From Exiguobacterium sp. KRL4 (GTDB lineage: Bacteria > Bacillota > Bacilli > Exiguobacteriales > Exiguobacteriaceae), in contig NZ_MOLV01000005.1 in assembly GCF_001870785.1 (NCBI RefSeq), positions 124,001 through 188,000 of the forward strand: 64,000 bases of DNA. The letters are read 5' to 3'. Shown here piece by piece: positions 16,701-27,400 of this stretch (position 1 is the first letter of the stretch; every line of letters begins with the position of its first letter). A program made the position numbers and the translations under genes. The notes beneath the pieces are model-generated. The model worked only from the letters and a program-made list of their open reading frames with translations, searched no databases and had not been told where the DNA came from.

Positions 16701-18332
16701 ATGTTGAACTTAGATCATACACATGATCCATATCAAAACGGACAACTGATTGCAGAATATACCGAAACGAAATCAAATCAAGAAGCCGTCTTCCGGGCGG
16801 AGCAACTGATGAAAGACAGTCCGTTTGTCGCGCCGCACCGCACACCGCATCCAAGCCGGTATCTCCGGTCCTTGATTTCGCCACTGTTTTTAACGGACCG
16901 GGATAAACATATCTTGCCGTTAACGAAAGCCTTTGTCAGCGAACAGGACGAAATCCGACCAAGCTGGTTCGGACGGCTGACGTATGAGTTCGAACAGTTG
17001 ATCAGCCGGGTCGAAAAAGTTGATATCCGGACTTACGGAGCAGTCGGGGACGGTATTGCAGACGATACACTCGCCTTCAAGGAAGCACTGGCTGACGGAC
17101 ACCGCCAAGTCCATGTCCCGGCCGGCACGTATCTCGTCCGCGGCATCCGCCTGCCGAGTTATACGATTTTGACCGGGGACGGCAAAGGACAGACGATTAT
17201 CAAGCTCCACGATGCGGCTCCCAAAGGACGCCGGTTGATCACGAATCAAAACTACTTACTCGGGAATCATCATCTGCTCGTCGAACGGATGACACTGGAT
17301 TGGAACATCGAACGGATCGGGGATGCGAAAAAGAGCAGTACGTGGGGCAATCATTCCAGTTGTTTGACGTATGCGCATGTGACGTACGGTTGGGTCTTTG
17401 ACGTCGATGCCGTCAATCCCGGTCTGCACTGCTTTGATGTCTCGACGCCTTACTACAACTACAATGGGGACGGTGCACGCGCCAACCTCAGCAGTTCGTT
17501 TATCTGGTTCGACGGACTGACGGGATCCGGTTTTGGAGACGACGGCATCACGACCCACCACAGTGATCATCTGTTCATCTCAAACTGTTTTATGCGTGAT
17601 CCGAGCGGACGTGCGCATGCCACAGGTTTTTCGAATTCAAACGGGATTGAAATCGATGACGGTTCCCGTGATGTCTGGTTGTTCAACAATGCGACGACAC
17701 GTTGTTTCGGCGGACTTGAAATCAAGGCCCACGCAACGTCTTCTGCCGCATCGACCGTTAAAATCGTCGGTCACTTGTCCGTCGATGATCACCGGTCGTT
17801 CAACTTCCGTCATATCGGACATCATCAAGCAACGGATCCGACGTCGCAGACCGCATACAACATCGTCGCGACACGTCTGATTGCCCAGACACCGCAATAT
17901 ACGGCGCTGTATCAAAATTCAAAGCCGCGGGCACTCATCGTCTCAGCGTACCGGAACGTCGTCATTCACGACTTCACGGTGCTCGGTGACCCCTATTATG
18001 ACTATCAGGAACAACCCATGATCGGAATTCAGTACAAAGCACGTAACGTGACGTTGAGCCAAGTCAAGATGAGTGGTTTCCGACGCGCCAAAACGGATAT
18101 TCAAATATTCGGGGGCGACAACCGGGCGGAAGATGTCCGATTGATGGATGTCCGGATCGAGGACTCTGCCAAACACGGTATTACGATTGGTCCAAGCATC
18201 GAGCACATCCGATTAGTGAATGTCGCCATCAAAGGAGATGGGACGGTCGGTCTGAATGCCAAGTCCGAACCAGAACTCGAACGGTTTATTGCGACCGGCT
18301 ATAAAGTACCGGTTCGCACGCATTCGACATAA
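16701..18332 (+). CDS. right-handed beta-helix protein, pectate-lyase-superfamily / GH28-related
   Basis: 543 residues. After about 100 residues of unassigned N-terminus, VDIRTYGAVGDGIADDTLAFKEAL opens a pectate-lyase-3 (glycosyl hydrolase 28-related) domain, and GDDGITTHHSDHLFISNC plus repeated short turns (NVVIHDFTVLGD, DVRLMDVRIEDS) show the coils of a beta-helix. The same fold is used by polysaccharide lyases and phage tail spikes. There is no signal peptide or anchor, so it is either cytoplasmic, exported by another route, or a phage-derived relic; no phage genes are nearby. ATG follows GAGAGGGGTTT. Substrate is unknown. Confidence 0.75.
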   Translation: MLNLDHTHDPYQNGQLIAEYTETKSNQEAVFRAEQLMKDSPFVAPHRTPHPSRYLRSLISPLFLTDRDKHILPLTKAFVSEQDEIRPSWFGRLTYEFEQLISRVEKVDIRTYGAVGDGIADDTLAFKEALADGHRQVHVPAGTYLVRGIRLPSYTILTGDGKGQTIIKLHDAAPKGRRLITNQNYLLGNHHLLVERMTLDWNIERIGDAKKSSTWGNHSSCLTYAHVTYGWVFDVDAVNPGLHCFDVSTPYYNYNGDGARANLSSSFIWFDGLTGSGFGDDGITTHHSDHLFISNCFMRDPSGRAHATGFSNSNGIEIDDGSRDVWLFNNATTRCFGGLEIKAHATSSAASTVKIVGHLSVDDHRSFNFRHIGHHQATDPTSQTAYNIVATRLIAQTPQYTALYQNSKPRALIVSAYRNVVIHDFTVLGDPYYDYQEQPMIGIQYKARNVTLSQVKMSGFRRAKTDIQIFGGDNRAEDVRLMDVRIEDSAKHGITIGPSIEHIRLVNVAIKGDGTVGLNAKSEPELERFIATGYKVPVRTHST

Positions 18333-18358
18333 CTCGTTTCCAGATGATTCAGAACACG

Positions 18359-18398
18359 AAATAAGGCTGATTCGACGCATGTCGAATCAGCCTTATTT
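18359..18398. terminator. bidirectional terminator
   Basis: Perfect 18-bp stem (starting AAATAAGGCTGATTCGAC) with loop GCAT between two convergent genes; runs of A/T at both ends. Confidence 0.85.
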
Positions 18399-18401
18399 CT
18401 A

Positions 18402-19223
18402 TTATTGGGCCCGAAGGTATGCTAAGACCCGGGTATCAAGGGAACGGTCTTTTTGTTCCCGCATCTCGAAGTTTTCGGTATGCAGATACGTCCGGAATGC
18501 TTCGTCGAACGAGCCGCGGTATCCGAGCTCCAGTAACTTATCCATCACTTCTGACTCCAGCGCATCGTCGATCGGTTTGATTTCTTCCGGTTTACTTGGC
18601 TGTAGATACAGAGTATGCAGTTGATAGATCCGTTCCAGTTCCTGAATCGGACTCGTATGATCGTCGACACGCAGATCGATGTACCGGTCATTGAATCCAC
18701 CGTATCCGCCACCTTCTTTGACGACCAACAAGGCGGCTGACTGCATCCCCCGTGAATCTCCTCCCGCTGCTTGACCGGCTGCGAGTGCGCGTAATAATCG
18801 TTCTGCGAGCGGTCCCTCTGTCGTCTCGAACACACGGGCCATTTCCTTGACTGTGTTGCCGTCAACTAAAATGTTTCCTTGCGCAGCGAAGTGTTTCCCG
18901 GCGATGCCGCCCGCCCAATCGTTGCACCCTTCACCTGTGAACGTCGCACTTTTACCAGAGGCATCCACGATTCCGACCTGACGATCCGCTCGCCCTTCGT
19001 CCGCTTCCGTCAGACGTTTCAAGACTTCATCCGCCGACTTGCCTTCCGTAATCATCCGCAGTCCGTCTGGTCCATAAGCTGTATTCGCAAAGGATTGTGT
19101 CGCAATCGCACCGACACCCGCTTTCGCAAATGGAACCGCACTGCCGACCGCTAAAAATTTAGATTGAACCGCTACACCCCAAGCTTGTTCCTTTTCACAA
19201 TACCCAACGATTGAATATGTCAT
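18402..19223 (-). CDS. DUF1028 protein (Ntn-hydrolase-like fold)
   Basis: 273 residues. MTYSIVGYCEKEQAWGVAVQSKFLAVGSAVPFAKAGVGAIATQS is split here only to show the features: an N-terminal beta pattern starting Thr2-Tyr-Ser and a GVGAIATQSFAN stretch that define DUF1028. These proteins have an Ntn-hydrolase fold, which usually needs a processed N-terminal Thr/Ser/Cys; Thr2 would be a candidate nucleophile after Met removal. Residues 235-273 add a short helical tail. ATG follows AAGGGGG. The transporter gene upstream ends at its own terminator 70 bp before, but read-through would couple them: a hydrolase next to a dicarboxylate/peptide-type carrier. Confidence 0.78.
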   Translation of the reverse strand: MTYSIVGYCEKEQAWGVAVQSKFLAVGSAVPFAKAGVGAIATQSFANTAYGPDGLRMITEGKSADEVLKRLTEADEGRADRQVGIVDASGKSATFTGEGCNDWAGGIAGKHFAAQGNILVDGNTVKEMARVFETTEGPLAERLLRALAAGQAAGGDSRGMQSAALLVVKEGGGYGGFNDRYIDLRVDDHTSPIQELERIYQLHTLYLQPSKPEEIKPIDDALESEVMDKLLELGYRGSFDEAFRTYLHTENFEMREQKDRSLDTRVLAYLRAQ

Positions 19224-19294
19224 GTTCTAAAATCCCCCTTGATTGTCATAACTATCCGTTCGTCGTAGGGATTCCCGTTTCCTGCACACGAAAA

Positions 19295-19321
19295 ACCTTC
19301 CGTCCCTTTCGAACGGAAGGT
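19295..19321 (-). terminator. terminator between transporter and DUF1028 genes
   Basis: Minus-strand ACCTTCCGT / ACGGAAGGT stem followed by TTTTT. Partial read-through would couple the two genes. Confidence 0.75.
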
Positions 19322-19327
19322 AAAGCT

Positions 19328-20734
19328 TCATTGAATCCCCAATACAACGGCGAGCAGAAGAGCACCACAGGCGAGCGAAATCCAAATCGCAAACAATTTC
19401 CAAACGAACCGTAACCATTTTTCATAAGGAATGCCGGCAATCGCTAAGAATGCCATCAAATGGGCACTCGTCGGAAAAATCATATTCGTCAATCCATCTC
19501 CGTACTGAAAGGCTAGCACGGCGACTTGACGCTCAATCCCGAGCAAGTCAGCGAGTGGCGCCATGATTGGCATCGTCGTCGCCGCTTGTCCACTTCCTGA
19601 TGGAATAAAGAAGTTCGTAATCAGTTGGACGATATACATCCCGATGACAGCAAGTGATGTCGGTAACTGGCCGACGGCGTTCGATAAACCGTAGATGACC
19701 GTATCGATGACACGACCATCTTCTAGAATAACGACGATCGCTCGGGCGAATCCAACAATCAAGGCACCAAATGTGACCGCTTTCGCACCATCAATTAAAC
19801 TCTCAAACGTCCGGTTGACGCCCATCGTCACAATCCCGGCAAGGAGACCAATGATGAGGAATGACGCCGTCAGTTCCGTCAAATACCAACCCCATTCGAA
19901 GATCCCGATGACGTTCAGCGTAATGCCGCCGATCAATACGACTAGAACAAACAGATGTTTTTTCGAGAACCGTGAAAAGGTTGTCGTCGTCTCTTCTTTC
20001 CGATGTTGTTCCAGATCATGTACAAGACTCTTTGTTGGATCTTTTTTTACTTTTTGCGCATAATTCATCACGTATAGAATCGTGACGACTAAAAAAACAA
20101 GATAAACTGCTGTCCGGTAACCCAGTCCGCTAAACAGCGGCACTTCGGCAATCGATTGCGCGACACCGACCGTAAACGGGTTCAACATTCCGCCGGCAAA
20201 GCCGACTGCTGCTCCGAGACTGACGATGGCGGCACCGGTCATCGCATCGTATCCAAGTGCACGTGCCAACATGATGCCGATCGGAACGAAGATGATGGTT
20301 TCTTCTGCCATCCCAATCGTTGCGCCCGCGACTGAAAAGACGAACATCGTCATTGGAATCATGATGTGTCCCTTTTGACCAAAACGGTTGATCAATTGAT
20401 TGATGCCGGATTCGATCGCCCCTGTCTGGCGGATGATCCCGAAGACGCCACCGACCAAGAAGATGTAAAAGATGATGGCAGCGCCTGCCTCCATTCCTTT
20501 CGGGATTGCTTCAAATAAACCAAATAAGTTGACCGGAGCCGACTCGACCGCACGATAGGTACCGTCAATGACAACGGTTTGTCCGTCCTGTTTTTCCCGA
20601 TCGAACTGTCCTGCCGGTAATGTATACGTCAAGATGACTGCAATCAGTAAAATCCCCATGATAATCGCGTACGTGTGAGGCATCTTGAAGAAGGAGCGCT
20701 CCGAAGCATTTGCCTGTGGTTTCTGTTCGTTCAT
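19328..20734 (-). CDS. YfcC/DcuC-family anion or short-peptide transporter
   Basis: 468 residues, about 11-12 membrane segments, cytoplasmic N-terminus. GMAEETIIFVPIGIMLARALGYD and the mirrored GSGQAATTMPIMAPLADLLG are the two re-entrant signatures of the C4-dicarboxylate anaerobic carrier (YfcC) family of ion transporters. Members take up dicarboxylates or basic amino acids; the substrate here is not shown. The start follows CAGGGGGCAAACGG. The upstream region has a palindrome TCTCTTAAGAGA (20769-20780), a possible operator. No sodium-specific motif is recognisable by eye. Confidence 0.85.
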   Translation of the reverse strand: MNEQKPQANASERSFFKMPHTYAIIMGILLIAVILTYTLPAGQFDREKQDGQTVVIDGTYRAVESAPVNLFGLFEAIPKGMEAGAAIIFYIFLVGGVFGIIRQTGAIESGINQLINRFGQKGHIMIPMTMFVFSVAGATIGMAEETIIFVPIGIMLARALGYDAMTGAAIVSLGAAVGFAGGMLNPFTVGVAQSIAEVPLFSGLGYRTAVYLVFLVVTILYVMNYAQKVKKDPTKSLVHDLEQHRKEETTTTFSRFSKKHLFVLVVLIGGITLNVIGIFEWGWYLTELTASFLIIGLLAGIVTMGVNRTFESLIDGAKAVTFGALIVGFARAIVVILEDGRVIDTVIYGLSNAVGQLPTSLAVIGMYIVQLITNFFIPSGSGQAATTMPIMAPLADLLGIERQVAVLAFQYGDGLTNMIFPTSAHLMAFLAIAGIPYEKWLRFVWKLFAIWISLACGALLLAVVLGIQ

Positions 20735-20876
20735 CCGTTTGCCCCCTGACCTACTTTTAAATTTTGACTCTCTTAAGAGATAATGCCCTATTTATGGAAA
20801 AAATAACAGCGTATTTCGTCATTTAATTTTTTTGTAATATATTATTCACTGGTTTTTCTTTTTAGAAACCACAAAA

Positions 20877-20898
20877 AAACCTGACAGTTGTCAGGTTT
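20877..20898 (-). terminator. terminator of the monooxygenase gene
   Basis: AAACCTGACA / TGTCAGGTTT on the minus strand followed by a T-run; loop very short (2-4 nt). Confidence 0.75.
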
Positions 20899-20913
20899 TA
20901 CGAATTTCTCTAC

Positions 20914-21195
20914 TTATGCGTTAAAAGATTGAACATCTAACGGTTTCGCAAGCGCTGTTTGAGCAAATGCTACGAACTGACCGAAATGAGCACTTGTGTT
21001 GTGCGACTCGATCGCTGCTTGATCTTCCCATTTCTCGATCATCATGAAGACATTTTCGTCTTCGATGCTTTGAAAGAGATCATAACTGATATTGCCTGCT
21101 TCCAGACGTGATCCTTCAATCAATGTTTTAGTAGCTTCTAAAAATTCTTGGCGTTTTGCAGGTTGTACTTCTAATTTTGCTTCAATGGCGATCAT
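20914..21195 (-). CDS. antibiotic-biosynthesis-monooxygenase (ABM) domain protein
   Basis: 93 residues, one ABM ferredoxin-like domain: AIEAKLEVQPAKRQEFLEAT at the start, NISYDLFQSIEDENVFMMIEKWED in the middle and a late SAHFGQF. YgiN-type members act as quinol monooxygenases or have no shown activity. ATG follows GAGGAGGC. Divergent from the cupin gene across 140 bp. Alone on its transcript. Confidence 0.8.
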   Translation of the reverse strand: MIAIEAKLEVQPAKRQEFLEATKTLIEGSRLEAGNISYDLFQSIEDENVFMMIEKWEDQAAIESHNTSAHFGQFVAFAQTALAKPLDVQSFNA

Positions 21196-21338
21196 TGGAA
21201 AGCCTCCTCTAAAATTTCATTAACGCAAGTATCGTAGCACCTTCCCTTTCGATTCTCCATTAAGATGCTTGTACGATTAAGGAAGTTATATTTCGGGTAA
21301 AAAAATGTATCATTTTTACAACAGAGAGGAGTTCATCT

Positions 21339-21824
21339 ATGAACGTCGAGACTTTTTATTTCGAGGATGATGGCGAAATCCCAAATAATCCAGAATTCCC
21401 TGTACTTATTTATCGCCACGTCTTTGACGATCCTTCTTCCATTGAAGACACCTTTCATTCGCACAATTGGCAGAACAGCTGGGTCGACGGTATTTTTGAT
21501 TTCCACCATTATCACAGCGTTGCCCATGAGGTCATCGGTATTCTCGAGGGACATGCCAGTATCCAACTCGGTGGACCGCTCGGAAAGACCTTCACCTTGA
21601 CGGCCGGTGATGTCGTCGTCCTTCCTGCCGGTACGGGACATAAAGCACTGCATACAAGCCGGCAGTTCAAAGTCGTTGGTGCATACCCAAACGGTCAAGA
21701 CTATGATACGTTGACGGGTGATCCGTGTGAACGGCCGGATAATCTGGAACGGATTTCAAGAGTTGAACGTCCGCAAACAGATCCCGTTTATGGAAAAGAA
21801 GGCCCCTTATTTGAACACTGGTAG
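21339..21824 (+). CDS. cupin-domain protein (YjlB-like)
   Basis: 161 residues, a single cupin barrel. Metal ligands are likely in FDFHHYHSVAHEVIGILEGHA (His-x-His pattern with Glu) and the late AGTGHKAL. It resembles Bacillus YjlB, whose role is unknown; cupins of this type may be sugar or small-acid enzymes or binders. ATG follows AGAGAGGAG. Followed by a terminator, so separate from the downstream reductases. Confidence 0.78.
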   Translation: MNVETFYFEDDGEIPNNPEFPVLIYRHVFDDPSSIEDTFHSHNWQNSWVDGIFDFHHYHSVAHEVIGILEGHASIQLGGPLGKTFTLTAGDVVVLPAGTGHKALHTSRQFKVVGAYPNGQDYDTLTGDPCERPDNLERISRVERPQTDPVYGKEGPLFEHW

Positions 21825-21826
21825 AC

Positions 21827-21865
21827 ACGTTTGCTTTCCGACAATCGGAAGGCAGACGTTTTTTT
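21827..21865 (+). terminator. terminator of the cupin gene
   Basis: ACGTTTGCTTTCCGA / TCGGAAGGCAGACGT stem with loop CAA and a seven-T run; one or two mismatches. Confidence 0.8.
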
Positions 21866-21919
21866 CTGCTCCATCAGTGGTAAACCCTACTATTGTATTT
21901 TTTAAAAGGAGGAAGAAAA

Positions 21920-22810
21920 ATGAATGAGACAGAACGGACCGTCATACTTGCGGCACTTAAACAAAAAACAGTCACGCTTCCGGATCAGACTCACGTACGC
22001 GCACTGGGTCAAGGGACATGGCGTATGGGGGAAGATCAAAGTAAACGCCAGGCTGAAATCGAAGCCTTGTCTGTCGGTCTCGACAGCGGGATGGAGCTGA
22101 TCGATACCGCGGAAATGTACGGGGAAGGGGCATCCGAACAACTGATTCGTGAGGTGCTCAAAGAGCGGCGCGACGAAGTGTTCCTCGTCTCGAAAGTCTA
22201 CCCGCATAATGCCGGTGGTGAAAAGTTACGCACAGCGTGTGAGCAGACACTTGAAAATCTCGGTACTGATTATTTGGATCTTTATCTATTGCACTGGCGC
22301 GGCAGCATTCCGTTGCAGGAAACAGTCGACGGTCTCGAGCAATTAAAGGCAGAAGGTAAAATACGTCGTTGGGGTGTCTCAAACTTTGACGTCTCTGACA
22401 TGAACGAACTTTTATCACTTCGTAACGGCGATCAATGTGCTGTCAACCAAGTGCTGTATCATCTTGGTTCGCGTGGTATCGAGTATGAGTTGATGCCGCT
22501 CTTAAAACAACACGGGATTCCGGTGATGGCCTATTGCCCACTCGCAGAAGGCGGCAGCTTACGGGACCAATTGCTTGATCATCCGACTGTCGAACGTCTT
22601 GCGGAAGAACATGGCGTCAAACCGGCACAAATTCTACTTGCCTGGGCGATTCGCAGCGGTGACGTCATCGCAATCCCGAAAGCCGGACAGGTACAACACG
22701 TGGAAGAAAACGGGAAATCGGCGCTCGTCGAGTTGACCGACGAAGAATATACAGCACTCGATGAAGCATTCCCGGCACCAACTAAAAAAGAACCACTCGA
22801 TATCGTTTAA
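21920..22810 (+). CDS. aldo/keto reductase
   Basis: 296 residues, NADPH-dependent TIM-barrel reductase. The catalytic tetrad is visible: Asp62 and Tyr67 in [11 protein letters not shown], Lys92 in VSKVYP and His125 in LLHW. Cofactor-end residues [14 protein letters not shown] near 252 are typical. The start MNETERTV at 21920 follows AAAGGAGG; an upstream in-frame ATG at 21893 lacks one. It forms an operon with iolS, 13 bp downstream. Confidence 0.92.
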   Translation: MNETERTVILAALKQKTVTLPDQTHVRALGQGTWRMGEDQSKRQAEIEALSVGLDSGMELIDTAEMYGEGASEQLIREVLKERRDEVFLVSKVYPHNAGGEKLRTACEQTLENLGTDYLDLYLLHWRGSIPLQETVDGLEQLKAEGKIRRWGVSNFDVSDMNELLSLRNGDQCAVNQVLYHLGSRGIEYELMPLLKQHGIPVMAYCPLAEGGSLRDQLLDHPTVERLAEEHGVKPAQILLAWAIRSGDVIAIPKAGQVQHVEENGKSALVELTDEEYTALDEAFPAPTKKEPLDIV

Positions 22811-22823
22811 GGAGGAAAAAGTC

Positions 22824-23756
22824 ATGAACAAATCAGTCACTCTTGGAAAATCTAATCTTACCGTCAATCCAATCGGTCTTGGAACGAATGCGGTCGGAGG
22901 ACACAACCTTTATCCGAATCTCGATGAACAGGCAGGTCGGGATCTTGTCCGCGTCGCTTTGATGAACGGTATTAACTTCTTGGATACCGCCTACATTTAT
23001 GGTCCGGAACGTTCGGAAGAACTGGTCGGAGAAGTGTGGAGTGAAACGGTTGAGCGTGAAGAGGTCATTCTCGCGACAAAAGGGGCGCATCAACTGGTTG
23101 ACGGGGATGTTGTCATGAACAACTCACCTGAATTTTTGAAACAATCGGTCGAGGACAGCTTAAAACGTCTACGAACAGACTATATCGATCTCTATTATAT
23201 TCATTTCCCGGACGAGCAGACGCCAAAAGACGAAGCGGTCGCAGCACTTGCCGAGGTGAAAGCCGAAGGAAAAATCCGAGCGATTGGGGTCTCGAACTTC
23301 TCACTCGAACAATTAAAAGAAGCGAACAAAGACGGTCATATCGATGTCTATCAAGGGGAATACAACCTCTTTAAGCGCGATGCCGAAAAAGAGATTCTGC
23401 CGTACATCCGGGAACACGGCATTTCGTTTGTCCCTTACTTCCCGCTCGCAGCCGGTCTGCTTGCCGGAAAATACGATGCCGAAACGAAATTTGATGACCT
23501 TCGGAAAAATGATCCGTTGTTCCAAGAGGATGTATTTAAAGACAATTTGGCGAAAGTCGACTTATTGCGTCCGATCGCGGAAGCGAAAGATGCCGAAGTG
23601 GCCCATATCGTCCTCGCCTGGTATCTGGCACAAGACGGCATTGATGCCATCATTCCAGGTGCGAAACGAGCTGATCAAGTCACGGATACAATCCGAACAC
23701 TTGATGTAGAATTGACGGAAGAGGAAATCCGCCAGATCGATCACATCTTTAGCTGA
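22824..23756 (+). CDS. iolS: aldo/keto reductase, IolS-like
   Basis: 310 residues. Very close by recall to Bacillus subtilis Iol[21 protein letters not shown] at the start, FLDTAYIYG (Asp54, Tyr59), Lys86 and [15 protein letters not shown] (His127), end [10 protein letters not shown]. IolS is an AKR11-type NADPH-dependent reductase whose substrate in inositol metabolism is unclear, and no other iol gene is here, so the name reflects family only. ATG 22824 follows AAGGAGG placed over the previous gene's stop. Ends at a strong hairpin. Confidence 0.88.
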   Translation: MNKSVTLGKSNLTVNPIGLGTNAVGGHNLYPNLDEQAGRDLVRVALMNGINFLDTAYIYGPERSEELVGEVWSETVEREEVILATKGAHQLVDGDVVMNNSPEFLKQSVEDSLKRLRTDYIDLYYIHFPDEQTPKDEAVAALAEVKAEGKIRAIGVSNFSLEQLKEANKDGHIDVYQGEYNLFKRDAEKEILPYIREHGISFVPYFPLAAGLLAGKYDAETKFDDLRKNDPLFQEDVFKDNLAKVDLLRPIAEAKDAEVAHIVLAWYLAQDGIDAIIPGAKRADQVTDTIRTLDVELTEEEIRQIDHIFS

Positions 23757-23762
23757 TCCAAC

Positions 23763-23794
23763 AAAACCACGCCATTTTGACTTGGCGTGGTTTT
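23763..23794 (+). terminator. terminator of the reductase operon
   Basis: Perfect 12-bp AAAACCACGCCA / TGGCGTGGTTTT stem, 8-nt loop. Confidence 0.88.
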
Positions 23795-23862
23795 ATTTGA
23801 GCAAATTAAGCGAAAATCGGACAGATGACTCGTATGATGAATGAAGAAGGAGGCGATTATTC

Positions 23863-24309
23863 ATGAAACACCATTTTCATCTCACAGCCGACTGGCCCGG
23901 CAATCGGAATGATGTCGGACAGATCGAGACAGGTGAACTGAAAACGAAAATTTCGATTCCGGACGCGATGGACGGTCCCGGTGTCGGAACCAATCCGGAC
24001 GAAATGTTACTCGGTGCGGCAGCAACGTGTTACATCATCACGCTGGCCGCGATGCTTGAACGCAACAACATTCCGAAAGTGTCCCTGACGATGGAATCGG
24101 AAGGAATCGTCGACGTCACGAATGGGGTCTTCACCTATGACGCCATCATTCATCGACCGACCTTGATTCTTCCGGCGGACACAACAGAAGCGAACCTGAC
24201 AAAAGCACGCCGCCTGGCTGAAAAAGCAGAAGGATCGTGTATGATTACACGTGCACTGGCGGGTAATGTGAAGGTTTCGTTAGAGGCGGTTGTGGAGTTG
24301 GAAGGCTGA
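23863..24309 (+). CDS. OsmC/Ohr-family peroxide reductase
   Basis: 148 residues. Two cysteines, Cys56 (GAAATCYIIT) and Cys126 (GSCMITRA), the pair that reduces organic hydroperoxides in OsmC/Ohr proteins. An SFDHHDP-type internal motif is not seen, so the branch is YmaD/SACE-like rather than classic Ohr. ATG follows AAGGAGGCG. Single gene with its own terminator. Confidence 0.85.
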   Translation: MKHHFHLTADWPGNRNDVGQIETGELKTKISIPDAMDGPGVGTNPDEMLLGAAATCYIITLAAMLERNNIPKVSLTMESEGIVDVTNGVFTYDAIIHRPTLILPADTTEANLTKARRLAEKAEGSCMITRALAGNVKVSLEAVVELEG

Positions 24310-24340
24310 GGATTCTTTTCGATGTATGCTTATACAGTAC

Positions 24341-24372
24341 GACTTCATTTCTTTATTGAAATGAGGTCTTTT
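24341..24372 (+). terminator. terminator of the OsmC gene
   Basis: GACTTCATTTC, loop TTTATT, GAAATGAGGTC followed by TTTTATTTTT; one G-T pair. Confidence 0.8.
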
Positions 24373-24453
24373 ATTTTTGATTAGATTCTTGCTGCACAAT
24401 TTTCAGTTCCTTCGTATACTGAACTTAGTTTGGAATTTATTGGAGGTCATCAG

Positions 24454-27400
24454 ATGTCATCGTTTCAGGAAAAGTTACGCAGTCAAAATACCGAATCTCT
24501 ATCATCCAGAAAAAGCTCGCCGATTCAACCGGCAGATTATACCGCCGAATTACTGACACATTTAAACGAGCTTTTCTATAAATCGATTGTTGAACTTCAA
24601 CAAAATCAACTAACCGGAGAAATGATTGAAACCACAAACCGTTGGCTCTCTGCATTAGATGAGCCGCTTTTAGTTGCACCCTTACATCGTGAACTAACAT
24701 CCTCTACTACTACACCCGTACAATATGAAAAATCATTAAGAGCATGGGACTTAATTGCACCGGGTCAAGAAAATCAGGAAAAACTGTTGCATCATTTAAT
24801 TGATGAATTAGCGACAGCTCAATCAGCGGATTGGATGGTCAGTTTTACACGACATTCTGGAATTCAAGCTTTGATCCCTTCTCTTCAAGAAGCAGAGCGT
24901 ATCAATAAGCCAATTCGTATTTTGACTTCATTTTATATGAACATTACAGAAGCTAAGGCATTACGCACCCTGATGCAATTTAAAAATATCGAGATTAAAA
25001 TTTATGAACCGATCAAAAAAAATCAAGCCTTCCATCCAAAAGCGTATTTATTTACACGGGAAACTGATTTACACAGTGCGATTATCGGTTCATCTAATTT
25101 ATCAAAGTCTGCTTTAACAAATGGATTAGAATGGAATGTTCGAATTCCCCATTCTCCTCTCACCTCTTTAGTTTCTCAAGCACAAACATTATTTAATAAT
25201 CTCTGGAACAGTGAAGAAGCGATTTCCTGCACCTCAGCTATTTTAGATCAATATGAACAACATCATTTAGACTCTCCGAAGATCAAACAGTTTGTTGTGA
25301 ATGATCGAGTCGCAGAACCCTCTGTTGAATACGAAGTGATTCAACCAAATGAAATGCAGCTTCCGGCTTTGGAACAATTACACCGTTTACGATTAAAGCA
25401 ACAAACTAAAGCCATGGTCATTGCAGCGACCGGCACAGGAAAAACATACCTGGCTGCCTTTGATGTGAAACAATTTGATGCCAAACGTGTTCTGTTCGTT
25501 GCCCATCGTGGAAAACTGTTATCTCAAGCGGAAGAAACATTCAAAAAGATTTTCACAGGTGGCGATGCTACTTTTGGTCGTTATCAAGCAAATCAAAAAG
25601 ATCTTGATAAACAATTTATCTTTGCGACAATCCAAACGTTTTCAAAAGAAATTCATCTGGAGCAATTCGATCCAAACACTTTTGATTACATCATCATCGA
25701 TGAGTTTCACCATGCTGCTTCCGAGTCTTACCAAAAAATCCTCAACTACTTTACACCGCAATTTTTACTCGGAATTACGGCAACACCGGAACGAATGGAC
25801 GGATTAAATATCTTTAAGTTAGTGGAGCACAATATTGCATACGAAATTCGATTATATGATGCTCTGGCCCAAGACTTGTTAACACCGTTCCATTACTTTG
25901 GTATTCAAGATGATGAAGCCATTGATTACGAAGTCATTCCGCAAAAAAATGGATTATACATTGAAAAAGATTTAGTGGAAGCACTCGAACGTTCTTCCCG
26001 GACGGACTATATCCTCGAGATGATGACTAAATTTGGTCACAGCGGTACGGCTCGGGTCGGACTCGGTTTTTGTGTCAATATTGATCATGCCGAATACATG
26101 GCTGCTGAGTTTAACAAGCACCAGATCGAGTCACTGGCCATCACGAGTAAACAAACGGAAGCAGAACGGGAACACGCCATTCAACGGCTGGAAGATGATC
26201 AGGATCCGCTATCGTTTATCTTTACAGTCGATCTTTTTAATGAAGGTGTCGATATTCCCAAAATTAATGTCATGCTGTTTTTACGTCCAACAGAATCTCC
26301 AACCATCTTTATTCAACAACTCGGTCGCGGTTTGCGAAAACATGAATCCAAAGAATACGTCACAATTTTAGATTTCATCGGCAATAGTCAACGAGCTTTT
26401 GTAGCACCACTTGTATTATCCGGTCAGCAATCTTTCCATTCAATTGACCGATATCACGTAGCGAATGCTGTTCAAAATCATTTTCCGATCTTGCCTGAAG
26501 GATCTTTAGCGATTTTAGACCGTGTGACAGAAACATTTATCATTGAACAAATGAAAAAAATTGAGTTCTCAGCCAGTAAACAGTTGCGTGAAAGTTACCA
26601 GCGTCTTATGACTATGATCGGCGACACACCATCATTAAATGATTTGGTCACGCATCCGGATGCTCCGGCCATTGAAACCATTATTCAACAGTGGAAAAGT
26701 GTCCTGCGATTAAAACAACTGGAAAAAGTAGCAACCGATGAAGAAGTGGCTCTGTTGCTTAATCCGGACACACGACGTGTGCTTCAACATCTCGAAAGTT
26801 GGTTCCCGATCCGTGAACCGTTCAGCTTATTGATGGTTCAATTGCTGTTCAACCAGCAAACTATTTCCGCTGATGATGTCATTCAAGCGACAGCAACCCG
26901 CTTTGCAGTTTCACAAGAAGACTTAACACATCGTTTGTCTTTGATTCAGCATTTATTCAATCGCTGGTCTACTTCTTTAAAACATGATCGGATTATTTTG
27001 CTCGTTGAATCTGCCGCTGGTGAATATACATTCTCGGAAGAGATGAACCGGATTTTAGCATTGTCACCAGAGTTAGTCGACTATTTGCAGGAGCTGATTC
27101 AAGCAGGCCTCCACTCATTTGAACAACTTTCTGGAGGGGAAACCTGGTTGACTAGCACTCAATCGCTGATTTCGAGAATGACCTACAGCCGGGCTGTCAT
27201 CCAGCGATTATTACAATCTCCAAGCCAGGAAGGTTCATGGCGTGAAGGTGTTGCTCAAGCTGGAAATGATTATGTATTATTCGTTAATTTACACAAAAAC
27301 GAATCGATTGAAGAACAGTTGAATTACCAAGACTACTTTATCGATAAAAATTATTTCCACTGGCAGTCTCAAAGTATCACTACAGCGAACGGGAAATCCG

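Noticed and set aside
16701-18332. Prophage tail-spike gene
   Set aside because: No tail, capsid, integrase or lysis gene nearby; only the fold is shared.
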